NCBI GenBank assembly: GCA_928724745.1
Contig: CAKMXJ010000011.1
Location: 558,001-622,000 of the forward strand
From: Anthracocystis setariae
Taxonomy: Eukaryota > Basidiomycota > Ustilaginomycetes > Ustilaginales > Ustilaginaceae
Direction of reading: 5' to 3'
DNA length: 64,000 nt
Below the pieces are notes generated by a model, which did not search any database, was not told the origin of the DNA, and saw only the letters and a program-made list of their open reading frames with translations. A program made the translations under genes and the position numbers. Positions 37,491-46,664 of this stretch are shown one piece after another. Numbering within the stretch: the first letter of the stretch is position 1; every line of letters begins with the position of its first letter.

Positions 37491-38003
37491 GCCAACAAGC
37501 AAGTGGACCGAGTCACAATTTGCCAGAAAAAAAGCAGCTTCAAGACGGCACAAATCTCGGTGGACCCTTGCAGCGCGCACCACCAATCCCACTCGACGGG
37601 TGTCTTAGAGGAGCGTCCAGCCGAAACAAGTGAACCGATCCAACCGAAGTCAGATCCTGTAACATGCGTAGGCGCGCCACCGCTACAATTCAGCACTACG
37701 GTCGGTCTTGTCTCACTGGAGATTTCCATACCACAAACCCGGACCTGAGTAGCCCACAATCGCTTCGATTCGATGTCAGTGAAAGCGAGGTAGCTGCATT
37801 ACTGTAGTAAGCTGCGGGATGTGGTCAGTGACTCGAATGCAGGCAACAGGAACGAGTCATAATTGCATCTTGCAACCAAGGTGCAGCCTAGGCGTGCTAC
37901 GTTACTGATGAATAAAGAGAGAGAGAGAGAGGGGGGACAATGACTCGGATGGCAATCTACCTTGGTTGCTTTTGCCGCGAATAAGCGACGAGCGTTCAGA
38001 AGT
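37491..38003. other. Intergenic region
   Basis: It contains a TACTGTA motif (37800-37806) and a short GA run (about 37917-37932) ending in a G stretch. No gene was seen. Confidence 0.5.
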
Positions 38004-39473
38004 TCAGGATTTGGCCGAAACGATGTCTTCGGGATGCTCGCTCTTCCACCACTGCATCGACAGGCCATAAAGAAACAGAACTCAAGTTAGTAGACACTCC
38101 AGATGCAGGCGATAGGCGCTTCCACTTACCTGTACACTTCGACGAATCCCCTCTTCGAGACTGATGATTGGCTGGTATCCAAGCGCCCTGCGTGCCTTTT
38201 CAATATTGTAGTAACGAGCGCTTGCCGAGTAAGTCACCTTGTACTTGGTGAACTGCGACTCTCGACCGGTAAGCCAGGAGAAGGTCTCTGCCCACCCTGC
38301 CAACGTGAGTCCCATATCTTTCGAAATCTTCCAAGCATCCTTTTCGGACACGACGTGTCCCATACCGGCCCACAGCGCTCTGGGGAAGTCCCAGAAAGGA
38401 ATGGGCTGACCGTTGGTGATGAAAAAGGCTTCGCCAGCCACGGGAATGGATGGCTCGACCAGAGGGAATTGGTCGGGGAGGGGGTTACCGGCACTGGCGA
38501 CTTCCGGGTTCATCATGTGGAAGAACTGGTCGTACTTGTTGCGGATGACGGGGCGAACGTTGAGCTCATGCTGGAGCGTGTCGGGGCTGAGCGTGGTGGG
38601 CAGTTTGCGGGCAAAGTCGGTGGAGCCAGCTGGGGTATCTGGGCGGTCTTCGCTGGTTGGCACACCGCGATCCTTCTCGTTGGCGGCAAGCACGCGGGAG
38701 GAGAGCATGATCTCGCCGAGCTTGTCGGCCGGGTAGGCAGCGCCGTCGAGCTTGTCAGCTGCGAGAAGATGGGCATGCACAACGTTGTCCACATAGGTCC
38801 AGTCGAAGAGGTTGGTGTTGTCGCCGATCTGGAACTTGGTCTTGCCGGTACGAAGTACGTTGAAGAAACCGGGCAGCGCCTGTCGATCGCCGATACCAAA
38901 GATACCTGCAGGTCGGATAGCGACGGTCTTGAGCTTGCCCTTTTCGTTGTTGTTGGCTTGCAACACGAGCGTCTCGGCTTTGGCCTTGGTGTCGTTGTAG
39001 GCATCGAGCGGCTTGGTCGGATAAGGGACACGCTCGTCGACGTTGACGAGACTACGGCCGTCGTAGACGACACCTGCACTAGAGGTAAAGACGAGCTTTG
39101 TGACGGCAAGTTCAGGCTTTTGAGCTACATCGATGACGGTCTGAGTGCCAACGACGTTGACTTTGTGGTAGATGTCTTTGCCTAGACCAGCGACGGGGCT
39201 GGCCGTGTGATAGATGACAACGCCCTTGGTGGATCCAGCGTCGATGCCGGCCTTATCGCGCACCTGGATGAGCGCCTGTCGAAGCGACGATTCAGAGGTG
39301 ATGTCGCCAGTGTAGTAGTCGACCTTCTCGATGGGCTGGCGCGCGGTAGCGAGATCAAAGACCGAGACGTGCTTCTCACCACGTTGACGGAGGGCAAGAG
39401 CGATACGAGAGCCGAGGAAGCCCGAGCCACCAATGACCAAGTGAGCCTCACCGGAGGCAGGCGATGTCGACAT
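38004..39473 (-). CDS. ERG26: Sterol-4-alpha-carboxylate 3-dehydrogenase-like (ERG26), two exons
   Basis: Exon 1 is 39473-38130, then a 78-nt intron 38129-38052 (GTAAGT donor, CTACTAAC branch site, GCAG acceptor), then exon 2 at 38051-38004. The last exon adds only 15 residues (WWKSEHPEDIVSAKS). Without splicing the frame would read into unrelated residues. The product is 463 aa, with the extended-SDR Rossmann motif GGSGFLGSR near the N-terminus and the catalytic YNDTK (YxxxK). The 3-beta-HSD core motifs TSSAGVVYDG and RPAGIFGIGD follow. ERG26 oxidises and decarboxylates C-4 carboxysterols in ergosterol synthesis at the ER. Other 3-beta-HSD-family enzymes cannot be fully excluded. Confidence 0.82.
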
Positions 39474-40331
39474 GATAGGTGACGATGTGGTTGAGGCGAT
39501 ATGAGTCGACGTCGATGTCGGTTGTCAAACGAGGATGCGACTCCAAGGCCTTTTTGGTTGATTCGGGACTTCTCCGCATGGCCTGATTTCGGGGTTTTGT
39601 GATTTTGCAACAGAGCTCACTAAAGTCGTGTCGGTTGTCGGCAAATCCACTCTGCAGACCCCTTTATTCTGTGATTTCGACTCTTCTTCTTCTTAACAAA
39701 ACGTAGGGCGCACTGATTTAGATGAATGTGTCAGATCCTATCTACTGACAAAACAAAACGCAATTTCGAGTGTGCGCAGGATGCAATGCACGCATCGAAC
39801 GAGTGCATGGACCACGACCACAGCACGGCCCAACAACATACTGTATACTGTTGTAAATGCACTTGCAACCGAGACAAGTGCCAACCTCGTTGAGCTGTCA
39901 ATTCGCCTTTTCGCAATGTCACATGGCCATCATCGTTGCTCGACATTTCAGCCCAACGAGACTTGCATTTATCCATCCATACATTCGACGTCTGCGCTTG
40001 TCATCCTTGCCCGCCCATCGCTGTTTGCCATTCTGCTTCCGACTGGCCACGTTAGCTTTCCCTCCCTCCCTCCTTCCGACCACAACCAATATCGCCATCC
40101 GAGGCTGACTACATGCATCGGAACAAGCCGACCTAACTCGTCCTGCGTCACAAATCGGACACCGCCGATCATCGGAGCTTCCCCGGGGACCTTTTTGGCT
40201 TTCTTCTGCTGCCACAGTCTTTGGACACTGGACAAGCGCACACTTGCTCGGTCCTGGGTGCCATCGCCATTCGCCATCACCATCACCATCGCCATCTTGG
40301 TTGGCGTAGCGCATCCTCGCTACTATCCATC
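39474..40331. other. Divergent intergenic region, ERG26-like/uroporphyrinogen synthase
   Basis: This 858-bp promoter region has a CATACTGTATACTG motif (39838-39850) and GGAGGGAGG-type purine tracts. CACCAT repeats lie just before the HEM4 start. No gene is supported. Confidence 0.5.
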
Positions 40332-42167
40332 ATGTCGGCCGCAGAAGACATTGAGGCACCACCGCCTCCAATCACCGTGTTGCTGCTCCGGTCGCCTGTT
40401 TCCATGTCAAAGGGCACTGATCCTTACCATGACGCCTTTGGTTCCTTTTGCCTGCCATCCTTCGCTTCATCCGCGCTCGAGTCTGGCACATCCACACCGT
40501 TACCCAGTCTAACTGCCGGTCCCAAAGCTTCCCTAGCTTCCACCTCCGACAACGGCGCACTCGATCTCATCAAGACGGCTCTCAGCCAGCAAGCAGCAAT
40601 CAACAGTGCATCCCATCCGGAATCCACGCACACCACCTCGACCTCGTCGACGTTGCCACTCTCAGCAACAGGCAGACGCAAGGGCAAATTCATTCACGAC
40701 CAGCCTCGTCTCATGACCCATCACGTCTCCTATCCCACCGATTCCAGCGGTAACGAGGTCGAGATCGAATACTGCGTCACCTCGTTCCCCATCCTTTCTC
40801 ACAAGTTGATCCAGCAGCACGACTTTGTCGACCGCCTTCTGCACGGTTCGCACACCCACCAAGGCTATCCATCACCCACCCCTTACCGAGGCATGATCGT
40901 CACCAGTCAGCGAGCCGTGGAAGCCTACATCTCAGCAGGTGTCAAGGCACAAGATGTTCTACGCTCCCAGAATAAGACCTCCTCCAGCTCTCCGACCCAA
41001 TGGAACCGTGTGCCCTTCTTTGCCGTCGGACAGGCTACATCGTCGGCTCTACGTTCGGTGCCCCTCGCACCCTGGCTACGACCCCGCCTAGTGCTGGGCG
41101 GAGATGCTACAGGAACTGGAGAAGCGCTGGCGCGCTACGTCATGCGTCACTTTTCCACTCCCTCCATCCTGCATCAACCCTCAGCCTCCGGTCAACAACC
41201 TTCACAGGCCTTGCCCCTGCTTTACTTGGTAGGCGACAAGAATGGTTCCACCATCCCCGATCTACTTTCGGAAGCAACGCCTCCCAATGGCCCGATTCCT
41301 TTGGAAGAACTCCAGGTGTACGAAACGTCGCCCGATCCCAACTTTGCTGAGGGGTGCGAGGTTCTGGCAAAGACGCTCCCCACCGTCGTGTCCCGGCCGC
41401 CGAGTCGACGACCTAGCCAAGGAAGCTCCCACTCTCGTCCAGGAAGCCGGCGACCTAGCCGTGGAAGCGTCGCTTCAGCATCTTCACAAAGTCGCAATCC
41501 CAGTAGGAAGTCGAGCGCAGACGATCTTCACGCCAAAGGCGCATCTCATCAGAGTCTGAGCCATGTCCCTTCGGTCGGCACCCCTCTGGGAGTCAGCACC
41601 ATGACTTCCACCGAAACCACAAATCCCCGGGTGGACAACCTCAGCCTTCCGGTCGCCGTTGGCGCGTCGCCGCAACTGAAGGCCTCGCCTGCCCCCATTG
41701 AGCCGGAGTCCATCAATCCCATCGAAGAAGAGGTGGTGCTCGAGCTCTTGCGTTCCAAGGTCCAAAATGGCGGCGTCGACATGTCCAACAGCAGCAGCAG
41801 CAGCACCGATACAAAGCAGACGATTGCCCGGCCAGATTGGATCGTCTTCTTCTCGCCGAGTGGAGTCAACTATGCTCTGGAAGAGTTTCGTCGTCGCAAA
41901 TGGTTGCCTCCAGTCAAAGATTCGAAATCTTCCGAGACCGAAGCCGTCAACGCCAAAACCACAGTCACCTCGCACATCAACACAGACGGGCGGCGTTCCA
42001 GCACCTCACGCAAATACCCGCGCATCGCCGTTCTGGGCCCGACAACACGGACGTGGATGGTGGAACATCTCGACATGGAGCCCGATGCGGTGGCTGCCAA
42101 GCCAGGACCCAAGGAGCTCAAGGACGCCATCGAAGCTGTCGAGCTGCGTCTTCGCTCCCGAGCCTAG
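40332..42167 (+). CDS. HEM4: Uroporphyrinogen-III synthase with large internal insertion
   Basis: The 611-aa protein is about twice the usual 260-300 aa. The HEM4 fold is recognisable in blocks: MIVTSQRAVEAYI, FFAVGQATSSAL, GDATGTGEALARYV, LLYLVGDKNGSTIPDLL, LQVYETSPDPNF, WIVFFSPSGVNYAL and IAVLGPTTRTWM. Between the VYETSP block and the FFSPSGV block lies a disordered Ser/Arg/Pro-rich insertion of about 150 residues (about 351-500) with RPSRRPSQ-like repeats. The enzyme closes and inverts ring D of hydroxymethylbilane in haem synthesis. The ATG at 40332 (ATCATGT) is used because the frame upstream has no ATG. Confidence 0.85.
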   Translation: MSAAEDIEAPPPPITVLLLRSPVSMSKGTDPYHDAFGSFCLPSFASSALESGTSTPLPSLTAGPKASLASTSDNGALDLIKTALSQQAAINSASHPESTHTTSTSSTLPLSATGRRKGKFIHDQPRLMTHHVSYPTDSSGNEVEIEYCVTSFPILSHKLIQQHDFVDRLLHGSHTHQGYPSPTPYRGMIVTSQRAVEAYISAGVKAQDVLRSQNKTSSSSPTQWNRVPFFAVGQATSSALRSVPLAPWLRPRLVLGGDATGTGEALARYVMRHFSTPSILHQPSASGQQPSQALPLLYLVGDKNGSTIPDLLSEATPPNGPIPLEELQVYETSPDPNFAEGCEVLAKTLPTVVSRPPSRRPSQGSSHSRPGSRRPSRGSVASASSQSRNPSRKSSADDLHAKGASHQSLSHVPSVGTPLGVSTMTSTETTNPRVDNLSLPVAVGASPQLKASPAPIEPESINPIEEEVVLELLRSKVQNGGVDMSNSSSSSTDTKQTIARPDWIVFFSPSGVNYALEEFRRRKWLPPVKDSKSSETEAVNAKTTVTSHINTDGRRSSTSRKYPRIAVLGPTTRTWMVEHLDMEPDAVAAKPGPKELKDAIEAVELRLRSRA

Positions 42168-42935
42168 AGCTTGTTTTGGACTAGGTTCGGATTTCAGGGT
42201 CGAGCCTCCTGTCGTCATGGCTGATCTGGGCTGCGGAATGGCACGCATCCCCTCACTGGCGGCTCCTTTGTTCCAATGCAAGCCTGGCCACGATGGAAGC
42301 AAACGATGAAAAACTTCATCATCCGAACCAGTCCCTTGCCTTGCATTTTTCCTAACCTTCTTGGGCTTTTTGTCGTTGTCGTTGTCGTTGTTTTATTTTA
42401 TTTTTTTTGTCGCTACTAGTCACCGTGCATTCGCAATTCGCAACTGACTCTTCTGGACTGTTCTTCGTCTTGCCATCGTCCGCTTGTGCTGTTGAGCCAT
42501 TCACCACACGACAGCTTTCCAATCTGTGGGCGCAAAATCCGTCGGCGGTCCCGCTTCGCATCAGCTGCGTCTGTTGATTGACTCAGCGTCCAATTTTTTT
42601 TTATTTTTTTTTCATTTTCTCTTCTTCGACGGCGGGCTGGTCGGGTGACGAGCTGCTCGGAAGCTTGGACAAAGAGTCGCGATGTAACCCGATAAGCATG
42701 TTCGAGTCAGGCTCGTTGCGGCCTGAGTAATCTTCGGATGGGCCGTTGTGAGCTCGACGGAGCTGGACCGAACTGCGGTTTTGCTTCCATTTTCTTTTTG
42801 GCTGGCTGATCTCAGACGGGTCAGTCAGCGTTGCGACGACATGAAGGAGGTTGGCATTTGGACGGTTGGAATGCAAGACAAAGCTTCGTGTCGCCTCCCT
42901 CGCCAGCTCAGTAAGCACGCCTCGAACGTGTCCAG

Positions 42936-42990
<55 letters not shown>

Positions 42991-43340
42991 CGGCATTGCG
43001 TCGAGGCGGAGAGGGCACTTGTGTGGTGTACTGACTTGCCTCTCGCTGTGCACAGCGATCTTCAACGTCGCCAATCTTCGCACGGAAAGAAAGGATATAT
43101 ATCTGGACATCGGACAAGCTCTCGAACGCCCCATCAGCCCCAACATATCCTGTTGGCCCCCCCTCCCCGCCCCCATTCCTTGCTCTCAGTTCGGAATCAT
43201 TCTCCTCAGCCTTTCGTATTGATCACATCCGCTCAAGCGACCGTTCAACGCTCCTGAAGCACCTTTGCCACACAGCCGGACACGACCATCTGAAACTTTC
43301 CAACCTGGACTCTGCCGACTGCGGCGCTCTCTTTGCGAAA
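42168..43340. other. Intergenic region and opsin promoter, with (GA)n tract
   Basis: No gene is supported in this 1.17-kb stretch. It includes T-rich tracts near 42593-42612, a GA microsatellite at about 42939-42990 and an ATATATAT box near 43095 upstream of the opsin. Confidence 0.5.
42939..42990 (+). repeat. (GA)n microsatellite
   Basis: About 25 GA units with one AA interruption, about 350 bp upstream of the opsin start codon. Confidence 0.85.
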
Positions 43341-44613
43341 ATGGGAGATTATCTGATTCGTCGCATGGGCAACCGTGCGCTCCAAGTGAATCCGCCCAAC
43401 GCCGATATCAATCTTGGCCGTTGGGGAAGCAACTGGGGCTGGACCGTGTTCTGCGTCATGGCGGCTTCCACTCTGGGTCTGCTGGTGTGGTCCACCTTCT
43501 TTGCAAGGAACAGGAGGACGTTTCACTATGTGCTCACCGCCGCCCTGGCGATTTCCACCATCTCGTGGTTCTCAATGGCAAGCGATCTGGGCTCGACTCC
43601 GATCACGGTTCAGTTCTTGCGCAACAGTCCGTTCCCTGGCGGTGGATTTGGAGGTTACCCGACTCGACAGGTCTGGTACAGTCGTTACATCGATTGGTTC
43701 TTAACCACGCCTCTGCTGCTTCTGAGCTTGCTTCTTATCACGGGCGTGCCGCTGTCGCTCATCTTCATCACGCTCTTCTTCAACCAGTTGATGATCGTGT
43801 GCGGTCTTCTGGGTGCACTGACGCGCAGTCGATACAAGTGGGGTTACTATGTGAGTCTCTGACGACGATGCTGCGTGGTTGCCTTTGCCTTTGGTCGTCA
43901 TGGCGATGCCGTTGCTCATCATTCGTCTTTGCAATTCGTCTTTGCTTTCGAGGTGGATCAGTGCTTTGCGATCGCCGCTCTGGGTTATGTTCTGTATCAG
44001 ATCTTTGCTTCAGGTCTGCGATCGGCTCGTCGACTCGGCGGGGGCTTTGGTCGTGCTTTCCTCGCCGGCGCCACGCTGCTTGCCATCATCTGGCCCATGT
44101 ACGCTCTGTGCTGGGCATTGTCCGAGGGAGGCAATGTGATCGGGGTCAGTGAAGAGGTAAGTCTCGACGCTCCTACCTCACATGTACGAAGGCATTGGAT
44201 GCACCCTCTACGCGGTTTACTGACTGACTTTGGGCTTGTGAACCTTTCGCCTGGAATCGGCAAATCACAAACTACATACTCTTTCTTTTGGCGCTCAGAT
44301 GCTCTGGTACGGTCTTCTGGATCTGTGCTCGAAGCCACTCTTTGCATTTCTGCTTCTTTCGCTGCTTCGAAACTGCGACTATCGCGCCTTGCATCTTCGA
44401 TCCGGCAAGTTGGCGGACAAGGACGGCGGCGCAGAGCATGTGTCGGGACGAGGACCGAGTCATGCAGAGAAGGCGAATGAAAGGATCGGAGAGTCGCCTG
44501 TGCATGGTTCTGGTGCGCCAGAAGTAGCATCGGCTCGGCCTCCTGCTCCTCAGTTCACGACTCCACCAGGAGTGCCTCCGACGCAGATGACCCCGGTCCA
44601 CTCTACCGCCTGA
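43341..44613 (+). CDS. Fungal microbial-type rhodopsin, three exons
   Basis: Exons: 43341-43850, 43962-44156, 44299-44613 (introns of 111 and 142 nt, GTGAGT and GTAAGT donors); 339 aa with seven membrane helices. The retinal Schiff-base Lys is present (K247 in LLDLCSKPLF, with D243 as the D212 equivalent). In helix C the motif RYIDWFLTTPLLLLS keeps the Arg and the primary acceptor D118 (bacteriorhodopsin D85). However, the proton-donor position (D96) is Ser129. It is therefore a retinal-binding opsin and not a Lys-less opsin-related protein. Without a carboxylate donor, a slow photocycle or sensory role is plausible (inference). YKWGYY spliced to CFAIAALGY fits helix E. The C-terminal tail is Pro/Thr-rich. 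Confidence 0.88.
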
Positions 44614-45170
44614 TCGTCGTAGGATTTCCTCATGTGTGGCCGTGTTTGCACTAATTCTCTCGATGTCGCCCCCTTTGCCAGACGTTGGAAACTGCATTCG
44701 ACCAAATTGCCTGCTTCATACACACACAGTACTACTGAGAAGTTGTTGTCTGGCTTGGACGCGTTGCTTGCTATCAGGCATGAGAGAGTCGGTAGAGGAA
44801 GCCGGCTTCCAATCTAAGAATCAGAAGTGAGTAAGGTTTCGTCCGTAAACTCAGCCCAGCACCCACCCGCGCTGGGCTCAAAGGTGGTTTTCGCCGGGCC
44901 ATTTGTGTGTGGGGAATTCACAAATTTATATTTTTTGTAATTGCAGGGAGCGCGGGGAGGTTTGAGTGTTGGTGTGGAGGTTTTGGGCGCAGAGCTCTCG
45001 AAAAGCCGCGGCAAGAAAAGAACGGCAGAGAAGAGAAAGATGAAGAAAAAGAAAAAAAGAAAAAAAAGAAAAAAGAAAAAGAAAAATCGGTGAAACAAAT
45101 GCAGCAGCTCACCGCAGTGCACATTGGCGGCCGTTGCCGAAACTGGAAGAAATTTCGCGAGATTTCATTG
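44614..45170. other. Intergenic region with purine tract
   Basis: It contains a long A/G-rich run (about 45035-45091). Nothing else is recognised before the transposon. Confidence 0.5.
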
Positions 45171-45172
45171 TA

Positions 45173-45199
45173 CAGTACCTGTCCAAAAGTTTCCGCACG
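45173..45199 (+). repeat. Left terminal inverted repeat of Tc1 element
   Basis: It begins CAGTACCTGTCC and matches 46489-46515 in inverse orientation with one mismatch. Confidence 0.88.
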
Positions 45200-45299
45200 G
45201 TTCAATAATTTAATTAAATTTTCGCTCCTCCTCGTCGTCATGTGTGATAGCGTCTAGCTCAATAATGTAATGACATTGCAATGATGCTGTATAGCAAAC

Positions 45300-46343
45300 A
45301 TGGTCCGTAGCAAAGAACTATCGATCACTGAACGAGCCCAGGTGGTAGTACTTCGCGAGGAAGGCTACTCGCTTGGAAAAATCAGTGAGACCATGAGCAT
45401 CCCGAAGAGCACAGTCTCTGACACCGTCCGGAAATACCATGTACGGGGAAACCTCAACACAGCTATGAGGTCAGGCCGGCCTCTTAAGTACAATGATCGC
45501 GACGAGCGTACTGTTATTCGTGAGGTACTCAGAACACCGTTCTCGTCCTGGAAGCAGCTATCCTCGGCGATTGGACGTGTATCTGTTACACAGCTTCGCA
45601 GAATAGCATACAAGCATGGAATCAACCGTCGCATTGCTCTCAGGAAGCCATGGTTATCCAGTAAGCACATGCAGGATCGTGTACACTGGGCTCGCTGTAA
45701 TCGTAATACGAACTGGAGAAAGATACTGTTTACGGACGAGAGCAACATCGAAGTTGGAGAGAGACCAGGCCGATCTTGGGTATCCCGGCGGCTCGGCGAA
45801 CGAACTGAGCTACGGCATTTGGTCCCGACGTTCCACAGTGGCCGGCAATCGATCATGGTTTGGGCAGGCATTGCCCGTAACTTTAAAACACCTCTTGTCG
45901 TCATTCCGCTGGAGCCGAGACATCATATTAATGGAGCATGGACCAAAGCAGAAACTCTAACCGGCCGGAAGTACGCTGAGCTCATTGTGGACGGACCGCT
46001 CAAGGATGCTGTTGCAGGAAAAGACATGTCAGTTGTCGAGGATGGCGCTCCAGTACACAAGTCCAGGATCGCGCAGAACAGTCGTCGTCGACATCACATT
46101 GTAACACAACACCATCCCAGCATGTCACCGGATCTTAATCCTATTGAAAACATATGGTGGATACTAAAAAACAAGCTCAGCAAGCGGAGACCGATGCCAC
46201 GGACCCGACAGCAATTAGCAATCGCCGCTCAAGAAGTTTGGAGAGACGACGTCACCATGGATCACGTCAACGCTGTTATCTCCTCAATGCCGGAACGGGT
46301 CAGGATGATCTTGCGCAAGAACGGAGCTCCACTCAAGTACTAG
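45300..46343 (+). CDS. Tc1 transposase, DD34E, intact
   Basis: The 347-aa protein starts at the ATG at 45300. An N-terminal paired-like helix-turn-helix pair (SLGKISETMSIPKSTVSDTV, then a second HTH around WKQLSSAIGRVSVTQLRRI) is followed by a Tc1 catalytic domain. It shows Asp in LFTDESN, Asp in VVEDGAPVHKS and Glu in MSPDLNPIENIWW, with 34 residues between the last two. GRPLKY between the HTH motifs resembles the GRPR AT-hook-like linker of Tc1 transposases. There is no stop or frameshift. Confidence 0.93.
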   Translation: MVRSKELSITERAQVVVLREEGYSLGKISETMSIPKSTVSDTVRKYHVRGNLNTAMRSGRPLKYNDRDERTVIREVLRTPFSSWKQLSSAIGRVSVTQLRRIAYKHGINRRIALRKPWLSSKHMQDRVHWARCNRNTNWRKILFTDESNIEVGERPGRSWVSRRLGERTELRHLVPTFHSGRQSIMVWAGIARNFKTPLVVIPLEPRHHINGAWTKAETLTGRKYAELIVDGPLKDAVAGKDMSVVEDGAPVHKSRIAQNSRRRHHIVTQHHPSMSPDLNPIENIWWILKNKLSKRRPMPRTRQQLAIAAQEVWRDDVTMDHVNAVISSMPERVRMILRKNGAPLKY

Positions 46344-46488
46344 TTCTTAGCTCCTCACGATCAAATGTACTTAGCATAGCCACTAACATCATCTCAATGC
46401 AAGTTCTAATCAGCATTGTCATACCATTGCGAAGTATACACGATCACAAGAACATGTTACCGTACGTGTGTTATGTAATTAAAAAAAT

Positions 46489-46515
46489 CGTGCGGAAACT
46501 TTTGGACACGTACTG
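46489..46515 (-). repeat. Right terminal inverted repeat of Tc1 element
   Basis: It ends GGACACGTACTG followed by the TA duplication; inverse match to 45173-45199. Confidence 0.88.
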
Positions 46516-46664
46516 TACTGTACTGCACTACAGTTACAATATACAATCGACACCTTATCGGTCAAGAAGCGTCGCCGTGGTCGAGCTTTGGCGCACGCTC
46601 GGTGCTTGATTGCTCCTTGATCACACCACGATCTCCGCCACAAGATCCACAAGAGACATACAGC

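Larger units (their letters stand above)
45173..46515 (+). mobile_element. Complete Tc1-type transposon with 27-bp inverted repeats
   Basis: The element is 1343 bp, flanked by TA duplications (45171-45172 and 46516-46517). The ends are CAGTAC(C/G)TGTCCAAAAG... inverted repeats, 45173-45199 and 46489-46515, with one mismatch in 27 bp. They resemble the CAGT...CAAAAG ends typical of Tc1 elements. An intact transposase gene lies inside. Removing the element with one TA recreates a TTGTACTGTACTG target, the same kind of motif found elsewhere between genes. Confidence 0.92.
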
